A stretch of DNA of 64,000 nucleotides from Anopheles merus (GCF_017562075.2 NW_024427700.1:1-64000), one strand, 5' to 3'; counted from the first letter of the stretch, positions 48,440 through 58,885 are shown. Notes: a model not told the origin generated them from the letters alone. Made by a program: numbers and translations.

Positions 48440-49618
48440 CTACTTACTCAATTGCTGTTTTCTTGATCTCAACCATTTAAACGTGGGACATTCTTTACTG
48501 AAGGCTGAATGAGCAGTTTTCAGTTTTAATCCTCTTTGCATATTTTGGGTGGAACAGTTAATGCAGCTTTCAGATGACGACTTACAATCTGATGTTTTAT
48601 GTTTACCACTACATTTGGAACAAGTTTCTTCATTATCACATGTTGTGCTTTTATGACCAAATTGTCCGCACTTAAAACATCTCATGATATGAAAAGATTC
48701 GTGTACGCAGACTCTATCAAATCCAATGTTAATCTTTTTTTCTCTGGCTAAGTAAATTGCTGTGTCGTGATCCGCCTCAATTATGACATTATACTTTTTG
48801 TATTCATAGTCAGCTTTTTCGAATTTTCCCAAAATTTTGATGTACGCTGCTGAAAAGCCATTATTTTGCATTTTGATGAGATCTACCATTTCGTCTTCTT
48901 CGTAATTTTCCGACAAACCCATAATACGGAACTTTCTAGTTGGCAAGAAAGTTAGATACTGCTCACCCAGAGGTGTCTGTATTTCCTTTCTTATATGGTC
49001 AATCCCTTCTTGTGAAGCCCATTCAACAATAATTTGACCAGGAAATTTATTGTTACGGAAATTTGAAAGTGAAGACTTACCATTACGGAAATTTGTTATT
49101 TTATGTATTCTTGGATCCAGATTTGCTCTCATGTCGCTTCTAGTTTTGTCATAAGTCTGATCTATCTTTGGTTTAATTATTAAAGTCCCTGTATTGTTTT
49201 TTACTTGATTATCTATTTTTGAGATATTGGGAAGTTTGGTATTTCTAGGAGTTTCCATCCTTCCACTATTTGTCCTTTTTCTTTTACGAGTTAGAGTTGT
49301 CGACTCTGTTGTACCTATTGAATCAGTGTGTTCAGTATTCTGCGAATTAAGGGAAGTTGCATCAAATTTTTCTACCAAGTTTTTTTGTGGCATATTGCAT
49401 GCAACTTTTGCATTTATTTTTTTCTCAATGCTAGAGATGCCGATGTTAACCGCATCAGTAACACTACTGGCCAATTTCGTTTCAAGAGCATCAATCGAAG
49501 TTTTCAGCATATTGGTAATACCAATGCTAACAACTTCACACACACTCTTTTTAATTTTCTCCTCGATAGCAACAATTGACAATTTAATATTTTCTAACAT
49601 CGCTTTGATTTCTAGCAT
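48440..49618 (-). CDS. ORF1 nucleic-acid-binding protein of a non-LTR retrotransposon
   Basis: A 392-codon intact minus-strand frame from ATG 49618-49616. The N-terminal ~80 residues are heptad-like (MLENIKLSIVAIEEKIKKSV and similar), suggesting a coiled coil. A basic linker (TRKRKRTNSGR, about residue 115) follows. The C-terminus has zinc knuckles: CFKCGQFGHKSTTC from about residue 314, CSKCSGKHKTSDC, and a third Cys pair with CINC. Such proteins package the element's RNA. It stands a short distance upstream of the ORF2 start (48406). It is the only uninterrupted TE protein in this element; whether it is expressed is unknown. Confidence 0.85.
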   Translation of the reverse strand: MLEIKAMLENIKLSIVAIEEKIKKSVCEVVSIGITNMLKTSIDALETKLASSVTDAVNIGISSIEKKINAKVACNMPQKNLVEKFDATSLNSQNTEHTDSIGTTESTTLTRKRKRTNSGRMETPRNTKLPNISKIDNQVKNNTGTLIIKPKIDQTYDKTRSDMRANLDPRIHKITNFRNGKSSLSNFRNNKFPGQIIVEWASQEGIDHIRKEIQTPLGEQYLTFLPTRKFRIMGLSENYEEDEMVDLIKMQNNGFSAAYIKILGKFEKADYEYKKYNVIIEADHDTAIYLAREKKINIGFDRVCVHESFHIMRCFKCGQFGHKSTTCDNEETCSKCSGKHKTSDCKSSSESCINCSTQNMQRGLKLKTAHSAFSKECPTFKWLRSRKQQLSK

Positions 49619-49640
49619 TTCGTCCGATTTTGATACACCT

Positions 49641-49876
49641 TAGCCTTCTTGTTCCAAGCATCGCACCAATACTTCACGTTCACTATGTCGTTAATCATCT
49701 TAGCCGCTGGCTTAGTAAGCCTTGTGCAAGCTCGATGAAATTGACCATGTCATATACCCATACAAGTAACCGGGTCGTCACTAATCAACACCGGTCTTAT
49801 ACATTTCTTGCTACTCATGACGAGTGTTTACAAACACTCATCAGCACACTGAGTGTATTAGTAATGATCGATGCCC
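49641..49876. other. Unassigned sequence between the retrotransposon and module L2
   Basis: About 236 bp. Contains the self-complementary word gagtgtttacaaacactc (about 49820-49837). No gene or repeat otherwise recognised; it may include the retrotransposon's 5' UTR. Confidence 0.5.
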
Positions 49877-50590
49877 GTTTTGCTTACAACTAATACTAAT
49901 ACACGTTATATGCTATTTCAGGAGATCCTGCTTCGTTCGTACAGTTCACTAACACATTGGAACTGCTTACAGCTACTGAAACAGCACAAAATAAATTAAT
50001 TAAAATCAAGGGTATTTTAATCGTCTCTCGATACATTTTCACTACACATCAAAGTCCTGTTATTCAGCCGTCATGTGTAACAAAAATTTCCACAATATTT
50101 ACACCCTTTCACCACTTTAAACACTTCAACAGGAAGAGCAACACAATCTACACCTCACTCATCATCACACCGATGGGAAAGCGACATGCACAACATTTAC
50201 TGATAAGGAGAATTTAGGCAGAACTACTTCCTTTTTCTTATTGCTTTACAATTTAATTTCTCAGATAATTTAAAGAAAAACTTTCATTGGTGGCTGGAAT
50301 ATTGGAAATTGAATTAAATTGCATTGTAGTTAGTTTAGAAAATTTTATTAATTGAAATTGCATGTTTTCGCGAATTGTTTCAAATGGTGATGTTGATTCA
50401 ATGGTGATTACTGATGGGCATTGGAAAATGAACTATTAGGATAAGGATGCAATGAACTAGCAAATGAACTATATAATGAAATGACAAGTGAATAAACAGT
50501 AGAAAATGGATTGGCGCAAAGGACGCAACGGTTTATCTATTCTCTACGGCTATCGGCAATCCGTATTTCACAGCCAGCTTTTAAGTGTTA
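49877..50590. repeat. Left module (L) of the composite purine unit, copy 2
   Basis: Matches 37649-38180 from gttttgcttacaactaat to the junction tagggaacgatgggaaag. It has about 200 bp extra (50215-50435). Both copies enter the purine tract through the same junction sequence, so L and the tract behave as one unit. Confidence 0.82.
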
Positions 50591-52228
50591 ATTTATTAGA
50601 TAGGGAACGATGGGAAAGGTGGGAAAGAAGGGAAAGGAAGGAAAAGAGGGAAAGGAGGGAAAGGAGGGAAAGAGAAGGAAAGGAGAGACAGAAGGGTAAG
50701 GAGGGAATGGAGAGATACAGGGGAAAGAAAAGAAAGGAAGGAAGGGAAGGAAAGGAGGGAAAGGCGTGAAAGGGGGGAAATGGGGGAAACGAGGGAAAGG
50801 AGAGAATGGAGGGAAAAAATGGAAAAGAAAAAAAAGGAAAGAAGGGAAAAGAGGGTATGGAGGCAAAGGATGGAAAGAGGAGATAGGAGGAAAAGGAGGA
50901 AAAGGAACGATAGGAGGGAAAGGAGGGAAAGGAGGGAAAAGAAGGAAAGGAGAGAATGGAGGATAAGAAGGAAAAGAAGGGAAAGGAGGAAAGGGAGGGA
51001 AAGGAGGAAAAGGAGGGAAAGTAGGTAAAGAATGCAAAGGAAGGTAGTCAGGGAAAGGAGGGAAAGAAGGGAATGGGGGGAAAGGGAGGAAAGGCAGGAA
51101 AGGAGGGAATGAAAGAAAAGGAGGGAAACGAGGGAACAGAGGATTTATGGAAAGGAGGAAATGAAGAGAAAGGAGGGAATGGACGGAAAGGAGGGAAGGA
51201 AGAAAACAAAGGAAAGAAGGAAAAGGAGAGATAGGAGAAAAAGAAGGAAAAGGAGGGATAGGAGGGAAAGGAAGGAAAGGAGCGAAAGCAGGAATAGGAG
51301 GGAAAGGAGGAAAAGAAGGGAAAGCAAGGGAAGGAGGGATTGGAGGGAACAGAGGAAGAATGGAAAGGAGGGAATGGACGGAAAAGAGGGAAAGGAGAAA
51401 AGAAAGGAGGACAAGGATGGATAGGAGGGAAAAGAAGAAAGAGAGGCATAGGAGGGAAAGGAAAGAATGGAGGGAAAAGAGATAAAGGAGGGTGAAAAGG
51501 GTATAGAGGGAAAGGAGGGAAAGCAGGAAAAGGAGAAAATGGTGGGACAGGAGGGAAAGGAGAAACAGGATGAAAAGGAGGAAAAGGAGGGAACGGAGGG
51601 AAAGTAAGGAAAGGAGGGAAAAGCAGAAAAGGAGGGAAGGGAGGGAAGGGATGGAAGGGAGGGAAGGGAGGGAAGGGGTGGGAAGGGAGGGAAGGGAGGG
51701 AAGGGAGGGAAGGGAGGGAAGGGAGGGAAGGGAGGGAAGGGAGGGAAGGGAGGGAAGGGAGGGAAGGGAGGGAAGGGAGGGAAGGGAGGGAAGGGAGGGA
51801 AGGAGGAAGGAAGGGAAGGGAAGGAAGGAAGGGAAGGGAAGGAAGGGAGGGAAAGAAGGGAAAGGAGGCAAAGGATGAAAAGGAGGGAAAGTAAGCAATG
51901 GATGGAAAGAAGGGAAAGAAGGGAAAGGAGGGAGAGGATAAAAAGGTGGCAAAGGAGATAATGGTGTGAAAGAAGGCAAAGGAGGGAATGGAGGGAAAGA
52001 AGGGATAGGATGGAAAGGAGGAAAAGAAGTGAAAGGAGGGAAAGGAGGGAAAGGAGGGAAAAAAGGGAAAGGAGAAAAAGGAGGGAAAGGAGGGAAAGAA
52101 GGGATAGAAAGGAAAGAAGGGATAGAAAGCAATGGAGGGAATTGAGGAAAAAAAGGAAAGGAGGGAAAGAACGGAAAGGAAGGAAAGGAAGGAAATGAGA
52201 GAATAGAGGGAAAGGAGGGAAAGAGGGA
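50591..52228. repeat. 9-bp purine minisatellite, tract B1 (1.6 kb)
   Basis: GGAGGGAAA-type repeats. A homogeneous GGGAGGGAA block occupies about 51637-51805. The long minus-strand frames (514 and 378 codons) are repeat translation only. Confidence 0.95.
51637..51805 (+). repeat. Homogenised GGGAGGGAA block, G-quadruplex-prone
   Basis: About 18 near-perfect copies of a 9-bp variant in which one A is replaced by G. Four closely spaced GGG runs (gggagggaagggaggg) recur throughout, satisfying the usual G4 pattern G3N1-7. The more A-rich surrounding tract mostly does not. Confidence 0.85.
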
Positions 52229-52455
52229 ATTAGACTTTTTGCCGATCCGTTGGCAAATAACGTCGTCAGTAATTTTTTCAATTGATTTTATACTCTAAAA
52301 TTCTGACTCGTCTATCAGCATATTCGTCTTAGCCTATGTTATCCTTTAAATCGTTAAACCTGCGGGCATCGCTTGCACGTTGCATAACGTAACAAGTCAG
52401 AAAGTATTGACCAAGCAACGCTTTGTTTTTAAGCCTAAATTGTCGTCAGTAACAA
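52229..52455. repeat. Right module (R), internally deleted copy 2
   Basis: Starts gactttttgccgatccg and jumps to ttggcaaataacgtcgtc, so about 120 bp of the module seen at 40397-40743 is absent. The rest matches to aaattgtcgtcagt. Confidence 0.78.
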
Positions 52456-52792
52456 AAAGAAAAAGTTAAAAGAAAAAGGAGGGAATGAAGGGAGAGGAGT
52501 GAATGGAGGGAAAGGATGGAAAGGAGGGAAAGGAAGGAAAGCAGGGAAAGGAGGTAAATGCGGGAAAGGAGGAAAAGGAGGAAAAGGAGCGAAAGCAGGG
52601 TAAGATTGAATAAAGGAAAAGGAGGGAAAAGAGGGAATGGAGGGAAAGATGAAAAAGAAGGCAAAGGAGGGAATAGTGGGAAAGAAGGGAAAAAAGGGAA
52701 AAATGGAAAAGGAGGGAAAGTAGGGAAAGAAAATAAAGGAAGGAAAGGAGGGAAAGGAGGGAAAAGAGGGATAGGAGGGAAAATAGGAAAAT
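52456..52792. repeat. 9-bp purine minisatellite, tract B2
   Basis: About 335 bp of degenerate GGGAAAGGA repeats between two R modules. Confidence 0.9.
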
Positions 52793-53140
52793 ATACTTTT
52801 TACTGATTTGAGGTTGTTGCGTCCTCTCTGGAGCCACCATTTATCGCGCACACGATAGTGTCTTTGGAGCAGCTACCCACGACAGACACAGTACACGCCG
52901 ACTTAAGCACAATAATAATCGCACCAACTGGCTCTTGGCAAAGAATGTCTTTAATAGTTTATTCAATTAAATTTATGCTCCACAAATGCTGACCGTCGTT
53001 GATCATCATATTCGTGTAAGCCTATGTTTTCAATTCAATCGTTAAACCAGCGCGCATCGCTAGTGCGTTGCATAGCGTAGCTTTTCAGCAAGTATTGGCC
53101 AAGCAACGCTTTGTTTTTAAGTCTAAATTGTCGTCAGTGA
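52793..53140. repeat. Right module (R), copy 3
   Basis: Full-length version of the module with substitutions relative to 40397-40743. Shared words include cctctctggagccaccattt, cgccgacttaagcacaata and gtttttaagtctaaattgtc. Confidence 0.8.
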
Positions 53141-53625
53141 CAGAAGGAAAGGTTGGAAAGGAGGGGAAGGAGGAAAAGGAGGAAAAGGAGGGAAAGGAGG
53201 GGAGAGAGGGAAAGGAGGGAAAGGAGGGGAAGGATGGAAAGGAGGGAAAGGAGGGAAAGAAGGTAAAGGAGGAAAAGGAGGGAAAGGAGGGAAAGGAGGG
53301 AAAGGAGGGAAAGGAGGGAAAGGAGGGAAAAGAGGGAAAGGAGGGAAAGGAGGTAAAGGTGGGTATGGTGGGGAAGTTGGGAGAGGAGGTAGAGGATGGA
53401 AAGGAGGGAAAGGAGGGAGAGGAGGGAATGCATTGAAAAAGGGAAAAGAAGAGAAAGGAGGGAAAGGTGGGAATGATGGGAAAGGAAGGAAAGGGTGGAA
53501 AGGAGGGAAAGGAGGAAAAGGAAGGAAAAAAGGGAATATAGGTAAAGGAGGGAAAGGAGGTATAAGAGGGAAAGGAGGGAAAAGATGGAAAGGAGGGAAA
53601 GGAGGGAAAAGGAGTGAAAGGAGGT
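53141..53625. repeat. 9-bp purine minisatellite, tract B3
   Basis: About 485 bp. The regular run at about 53280-53350 encodes Glu-Gly-Lys repeats on the plus strand, again a product of the 9-bp period. Confidence 0.92.
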
Positions 53626-53860
53626 TGCTTCGTTGCGAATAGTTTTCGGATAAAGTTGCCTTTTCTTTCTTTGGTTTTTGCTGCTAATAATTACCAAAGC
53701 CTTTGTAAGAAATTGCTGGTGATGAAGAGAGGGAAAAAGCCTTTTCGCCCTCTATTTATTAATTTAAGATCGATAGAGATGTGTACATCAACGGGTGCAG
53801 ATGTGATCTGATCCGCAGTTCAAATCTGCACGATTCGCGTAGCTGCTCGAACAGAGCGAA
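53626..53860. other. Spacer in the purine minisatellite
   Basis: About 235 bp of mixed sequence (ttgcttcgttgcgaatag ... gctgctcgaacagagcg). It matches neither L nor R and holds no gene that I recognise. Confidence 0.6.
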
Positions 53861-54079
53861 AGATGGAAAAGGAGGGAAAGGAGGGGAAGGAGGGAAAAAA
53901 GGGAAGAAGGGAAAAGGGAAAGGAGGAAAAGGAGCGAATGGAGGGTAAGGGGGGAATGGAGGGAATGGAGAGATAGAAGGGATTAGCGGGAAAGGAGGGA
54001 AAGGAGGAAAGGAGGGATAGCAGGGAAACGAGGGAAATTATGAAAAGGAGGGAAAAGATGTAAAGCAGAAAAAGGATGG
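53861..54079. repeat. 9-bp purine minisatellite, tract C
   Basis: About 220 bp. Its last five bases, GATGG, are the left target duplication of BEL-2. The tract continues on the other side at 58612, so BEL-2 inserted into it. Confidence 0.9.
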
Positions 54080-54595
54080 TGTTTAGGATTGAAATGCGCC
54101 AAAATATATGCAATTTGATTTACACCGTAGTTAAGCCATAAAACCAATAGCAGCGCCATCTCAAGGCAATGACACAACTACTCCCCTTTTCACAATAGCG
54201 CCATCTACGTAGTTAGTTATGCAAATCATGGGGTCAAAGGGTGGTGTCTTGACTAATAATTAGGAAACATTTGTATGTCCACGGAAAGAGGGGAAATGAA
54301 GCCAGCGTACAAACCCAAAAATGTAAACATCGCTACCGGAACACAGCACGTTGTAATAAGTACCCCAAGAAATACATGCAGAATTTAGTTAACAGCACAG
54401 ATTTTGGAGCTTGAATTTATTTCTACATCTTCATATCACCTTGCTAGCAAATCTTGCATAGAGTCCTTGGCGGGTAGCTCTTGCTTGACACTTGTTAGCG
54501 CTCTCCGGTGAATATGGTAACTGTGCTGATTTTTGCTCCCATAGAAAACTCGAGTCGCGAGTTTAACTATCTAGTGTAGGGCGCAATCCTACACA
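54080..54595 (+). repeat. BEL-2 5' LTR
   Basis: Starts tgtttaggattg and ends gcgcaatcctacaca; the ends themselves form a short inverted match (tgt..tagga / tccta..aca). Contains promoter and polyadenylation signals by role, though none is assigned here. Confidence 0.95.
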
Positions 54596-54597
54596 TT

Positions 54598-54616
54598 TTG
54601 GTCCTTCGAACCGGAT
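54598..54616 (+). other. BEL-2 primer-binding site, Tyr-tRNA type
   Basis: Right after the LTR comes tggtccttcgaaccggat. Known: metazoan tRNA-Tyr begins CCTTCGA and its 3' end with CCA is complementary to TGGTCCTTCGA, followed by a CCGGA arm. The match is 17 of 18 by eye. Confidence 0.75.
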
Positions 54617-54743
54617 AGCCGGAAACCCTGAAATTCCGGTATGTTACGTAGTAAAGTGAAGTAACAGTGAAAAAGTGAAGACATGCCAAACATGGCGGTA
54701 AACATTCTTCGAACCAGTGACGACGACATCTGATGAATAACAT

Positions 54744-55513
54744 CCCTTCGTGGTGCGCGTTGACTCGGGCAACGGCACACGGCTGGCCAGCGCAGGTTCA
54801 TCCACTGGCAGCCGATTCTTCCCTTCGTGGTGCGCGTTGTTTCGGACAACGGCACACGGCTGGCCAGCACAGGTTCATCCACTGGCAGCCGACTCATCCC
54901 TTCGTGGTGCGCGTTGATTTGGACAACGGCACACGGTTGGCCAGCGCAGGATCATCCACTGGCAACCGATTCTTCCCTTCGTGGTGCACGTTGATTTGGT
55001 CAACGGCACACGGCTGGCCAGCGCAGGATCATCCACTGGCTGCCGACTCATCCCTTCGTGGTGCGCGTTGATTTGGACAACGGCACACGGTTGGCCAGCG
55101 CAGGATCATCCACTGGCAACCGATTCTTCCCTTCGTGGTGCGCGTTGATTTGGTCAACGGCACACGGCTGGCCAGCGCAGGTTCATCCACTGGCAGCCGA
55201 CTCATCCCTTCGTGGTGCGCGTTGATTTGGACAACGGCACACGGTTGGCCAGCGCAGGATCATTCACTGGCAACCGATTCTTCCCTTCGTGGTGCGCGTT
55301 GTTTCGGACAACGGCACACGGCTGGCCAGCGCAGGTTCATCCACTGGCAGCCGACTCATCCCTTCGTGGTGCGCGTTGACTCGGGCAACGGCACACGGCT
55401 GGCCAGCGCAGGATCATCCACTGGCAGCCGATTCTTCCCTTCGTGGTGCGCGTTGACTCGGACAACGGCACACTGCTCACTCAGCGTGAGATTCATTTCA
55501 TCATTTGGCACAT
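54744..55513 (+). repeat. BEL-2 leader: ten 77-bp tandem repeats
   Basis: Unit starts (cccttcgtgg) occur at 54744, 54821, 54898, 54975, 55052, 55129, 55206, 55283, 55360 and 55437, exactly 77 bp apart. Unit ends alternate between ccgattctt and ccgactcat, so the true repeat is a 154-bp dimer. The last unit degenerates into gag-proximal sequence. Frames at 54733-55071 and 55135-55557 are repeat translations. The repeat lies between primer site and gag, where packaging or translation signals are expected. Confidence 0.93.
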
Positions 55514-55560
55514 TTCATTGGAAATCATTGTATCGCAAAAAATCAGCGTCGAATTAAGTA

Positions 55561-56625
55561 ATGCCAACAACTCATTCCACATCGAAGCGTACGGAAAGCC
55601 AAGCAATGCAATCAGAAAACGCAACACCTCAGCCTGAGATGCAAGCCTCGCACTCAAAAACACAAGCTGAAGCCATGGAGTCCAAAGCGAAAGCAGTTGT
55701 TGAACAATCATTCCATGATGCAGAGTTTTCTACTAACCAACGTGAGCTGAAGATGTTGCGACTGCATCATTCTAGTCAGCAGCGAAAACTCGCAAAGTTG
55801 CTGGAAGACGTCACAACAACACCAGTAAATGCAACTACATACAACGTGAAATACAGTTACCTGCAAGATCTAAAAGCAAAACAAACAGAGATCTTTGAGA
55901 AAATAGTAGCCCTGGACCCAATAGACCTCGAAAACGACTTTTCTGACGACGAAGCATGTGCTTGTATGTACATGAAGTTAGACACCATGATAGCACACGG
56001 AACTCCAATTGCTGCAGCTACTGCAGTGACTTCCGTGGTATCTTCTTCATTACATCATCTGAACATCCCGATGCCAACATTTGATGGAACATATGAACAG
56101 TGGCCTAAGTTCAAGGCCATGTTCCTGGATATTGTGAAGGAATCTAGCGCATCGGATGCGGTGAAGTTACATCACCTTAACAAGGCCTTGATTGGAAAGG
56201 CTAGTGGCGTGCTGAATGCAAGTCTCATCGCAGGTAACAACTTTGCAAGTGCATGGCAATTGCTGGAGGATCGCTTTGAAAATCCTCGCGTGATCGTGGA
56301 CAGGCACATCGCGGGATTATTGCAGATGAAACCCGTGGTCAAGGAGTCTGCACGCGGGCTGCGCGAGTTGTTGGAATGTTGTAAAACTCATGTAGATGGT
56401 CTATCCTACATGAAGAAAGAAGTTGATGGAACCAGCGAATTAATCATCACCCACATCTTGACTTCATGTTTCGATCCTGAAACAAGGAAGCTGTGGGAGC
56501 GGACGATGAACCGAGGAGAGTTTCCGAAGCTGAAGACAACATTGGAGTTTTGTGCAGACAGTGCGAAGTGCTGGATCAGTGTGCCTCTGAGAGAGGCGAA
56601 AGAGACGACAAAGGCAAAATGGTGA
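55561..56625 (+). pseudogene. BEL-2 gag (frameshifted at the end)
   Basis: A 354-codon frame from the ATG at 55561, which directly follows the leader. The N-terminal ~60 residues are Gln/Ser/Ala-rich. A helical region (ATQRELK-like block NQRELKMLRLHH) follows. Then comes the BEL Gag core (DUF1759-like), about residues 165-330: LNIPMPTFDGTYEQWPKFKA, VKLHHLNKAL, WQLLEDRFENP, HVDGLSYMKKEV, SCFDPETRKLWERTM. At about 56550 one T is missing from a T-run compared with BEL-3 (tttt versus ttttt before gtgcag). The reading moves out of frame and ends at 56625, while Gag-Pol continues in the next frame. A single-base loss in a homopolymer could also be a sequencing error. Confidence 0.92.
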
Positions 56626-57896
56626 GCGCCAAGGTGTACACAGCTTCCATTCAAAACTGCAAGCTCTGCAACGATGATCAGCACAACATCGTTCACTGCC
56701 CTGAGTTTTTGGCGTTATCAACACGAGAGAGACAGATCAAGGCTCAAGAACTTCGTCTTTGTTACAATTACCTTGGAGCTGGTCACTCTTCACGACGATG
56801 CGAATCAAGGAGGACATGCCGTAGATGCAATAAACATCATCACACGTTGCTTCATTTTGAGCAACCTGTTGAAATGCCAAGTTCTGAACATGTAGCAACC
56901 GCGTCACATCAAGAAGAAGAGACATCAGGTACAGGGTCATCATCTTCAAGCACCCCATCATTACCTCAGATTGTCTTGAGTGTGCAAGGAGCAGCAAAAT
57001 CTACCGTCCTGTTATCGACAGTGCTTTTGAACATCGTGGACGATCAAGGAACGAATCATCAAGCTCGTGCACTGCTAGACAGTGGCGCACAATCGAACTT
57101 CATTTCTGGACGACTAGTGCAGCTGCTACGATTGCCACGGAAGGTAGTGAACATTCCGTTGTCGGGCATAGGTAGCAGTTCAACCATAAATGTGCGACAT
57201 TCGGTAAGAGCTACAATACGATCACGTTGTTCCGAAGACGCCTTCACTTTGGATATGTTGGTCTTGGCTACCCCGTCGGCATCTTTACCAACCCAACCGG
57301 TAGACATCAGTAGCTGGAACATCCCGGAAGACTACATCTTAGCTGATCCCACCTTTAACCAGCCGGGACGTGTTGACATCATCCTTGGAGCAGAACTGTT
57401 TTACGAATTCCTGAAGGAGCGCCGCGTGTCATTTGGTCTGCATCGTCCAATATTGCAAGAATCCAAATTTGGTTGGATAGTCAGTGGCAATGCACTCATC
57501 GAACCAGCATCTGATCCAGTAGTGTGTGCAACAGCTTTAATCACGGATAACTTGAGCATGGTGGCAGCAGAGGACAACGCTGAAATGTCCTTGTCACATC
57601 ATCCAGTTGTCAGCAACGCAGTCATCAGACATCGTAGTGATCTTCAAAGTGGCCTGCGAAACGGAGTAATCGAAATTCAGAATGACGAGTTAAGGGTCGG
57701 ACGGGCCAAACGAGAAGGAGCATCCGTAGCTGACGTCATCTATCCTAAATCATCAGAGAGAGCAGCTGAGACATCTACAAGTGATTCTACCGCAGTCTGT
57801 CTTGGTGGCAGTGACTTTGGTGGCATCATATCAGCAACGGGTATACCAAGAAACCACGATTGGGAACTTTGGGCACGATTGGGAACATCACTATAA
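56493..57896 (+). pseudogene. BEL-2 Gag zinc knuckles and protease, then deletion joint
   Basis: A 467-codon frame; the element's sequence is meaningful from about 56550. Cys/His blocks: CKLCNDDQHNIVHC (residues 56-69), then a knuckle at 90-103 whose second Cys is Tyr (CYNYLGAGHSSRRC), then CRRCNKHHH. The aspartic protease follows with LDSGAQSNF (Asp 196), LSGIGSSS, and the conserved GRVDIILGAELFYEF and FGWIVSGNAL. After about residue 345 homology to a normal pol disappears; about 100 unrelated-looking residues run to the stop at 57896. This marks the internal deletion. No RT is encoded. Confidence 0.9.
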
Positions 57897-58095
57897 TTGA
57901 TACGTAGATCAATTTCGTCGTGCACACGTGTGCCATTTTACATGCATTTTGTCATTATTTCACAGAGTTATTGATCTTTCATATTGAACTAAAGGTACAG
58001 ACATTTCAAGAATCAGGGTAGATCTAGCAAAGGGCGAGATTATTTTGCTTAAGGACTTGCATGAAATTAAATTGTTCCAATTTAAGGTGGCAGGA
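57897..58095 (+). other. BEL-2 3' untranslated region with polypurine tract
   Basis: About 200 bp. Contains a 12-bp palindrome gcacacgtgtgc near 57922. The purine-rich aaggtggcagga just before the 3' LTR is the probable plus-strand priming site. Confidence 0.65.
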
Positions 58096-58611
58096 TGTTT
58101 AGGATTGAAATGCGCCAAAATATATGCAATTTGATTTACACCGTAGTTAAGCCATAAAACCAATAGCAGCGCCATCTCAAGGCAATGACACAACTACTCC
58201 CCTTTTCACAATAGCGCCATCTACGTAGTTAGTTATGCAAATCATGGGGTCAAAGGGTGGTGTCTTGACTAATAATTAGGAAACATTTGTATGTCCACGG
58301 AAAAGAGGGGAAATGAAGCCAGCGTACAAACCCAAAAATGTAAACATCGCTACCGGAACACAGCACGTTGTAATAAGTACCCCAAGAAATACATGCAGAA
58401 TTTAGTTAACAGCACAGATTTGGAGCTTGAATTTATTTCTACATCTTCATATCACCTTGCTAGCAAATCTTGCATAGAGTCCTTGGCGGGTAGCTCTTGC
58501 TTGACACTTGTTAGCGCTCTCCGGTGAATATGGTAACTGTGCTGATTTTTGCTCCCATAGAAAACTCGAGTCGCGAGTTTAACTATCTAGTGTTGGGCGC
58601 AATCCTACACA
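58096..58611 (+). repeat. BEL-2 3' LTR
   Basis: Same length as the 5' LTR and nearly identical. It ends tcctacaca and is followed by the duplicated GATGG. Confidence 0.95.
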
Positions 58612-58885
58612 GATGGAAAGGAGGGAATTGAGGAAAAGGAGGGAAAGGAGGGAAAGCAGGGAAAGAAGGAAAGAAGGGAAAGGTGGGAAAGAAGGGAAAG
58701 GAAGGAAAGTAGAGAAAGGAGGGAAAGAAAGGAAAGGAAGGAAAGGAGGGTAAGGTAGGAAAGAAGTGAAAGGAGGGAAAGGAGGGAAAGAAGGAAAAGG
58801 AGGGAAAGGAGGGAAAGTAAGGAAAGTAAGGAAAGTAAGGAATGGAGGGAAAAGAGGAAAAGGAGAGAAAGGAGGGAAAGGAGGG
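58612..58885. repeat. 9-bp purine minisatellite, tract D
   Basis: About 274 bp of GGGAAAGGA repeats wedged between the 3' LTR of BEL-2 and the 5' LTR of BEL-3. It begins with the GATGG duplication. Confidence 0.92.

Larger units (their letters stand above)
45417..49640 (-). mobile_element. Decayed non-LTR retrotransposon with CCHC ORF1
   Basis: On the minus strand: ORF1 with zinc knuckles (49618-48440), endonuclease pieces, RT pieces and a C-terminal region (to 45575). This is followed by a short 3' UTR that appears to end in a (GAT)n tail (catcatcatcatcatcatc on the plus strand at about 45417-45436). At least four frame breaks affect ORF2. It is clearly A+T-richer than the CR1-like copy at 2632. 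Clade not certain (Jockey/I group). The element is nearly full length in organisation although dead. Confidence 0.88.
54080..58611 (+). mobile_element. BEL-2: young BEL/Pao element lacking most of pol
   Basis: Seen: two 516-bp LTRs (54080-54595 and 58096-58611) differ by one substitution and two single-base indels. The 5-bp duplication GATGG lies at 54075-54079 and 58612-58616. A primer site, a 77-bp repeat leader, gag and protease are present; RT, RNase H and integrase are absent. Known: BEL/Pao elements make 5-bp duplications and encode Gag-Pol in one reading frame. Inferred: a recent insertion of an internally deleted, non-autonomous copy that must have been moved by enzymes of another BEL. 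It is 4,532 bp, shorter than a full BEL. Confidence 0.95.

Noticed and set aside
54733..55557. Frames of 112 and 140 codons upstream of BEL-2 gag
   Set aside because: They are translations of the 77-bp leader repeat cycling through three frames; BEL-3 has no equivalent protein.
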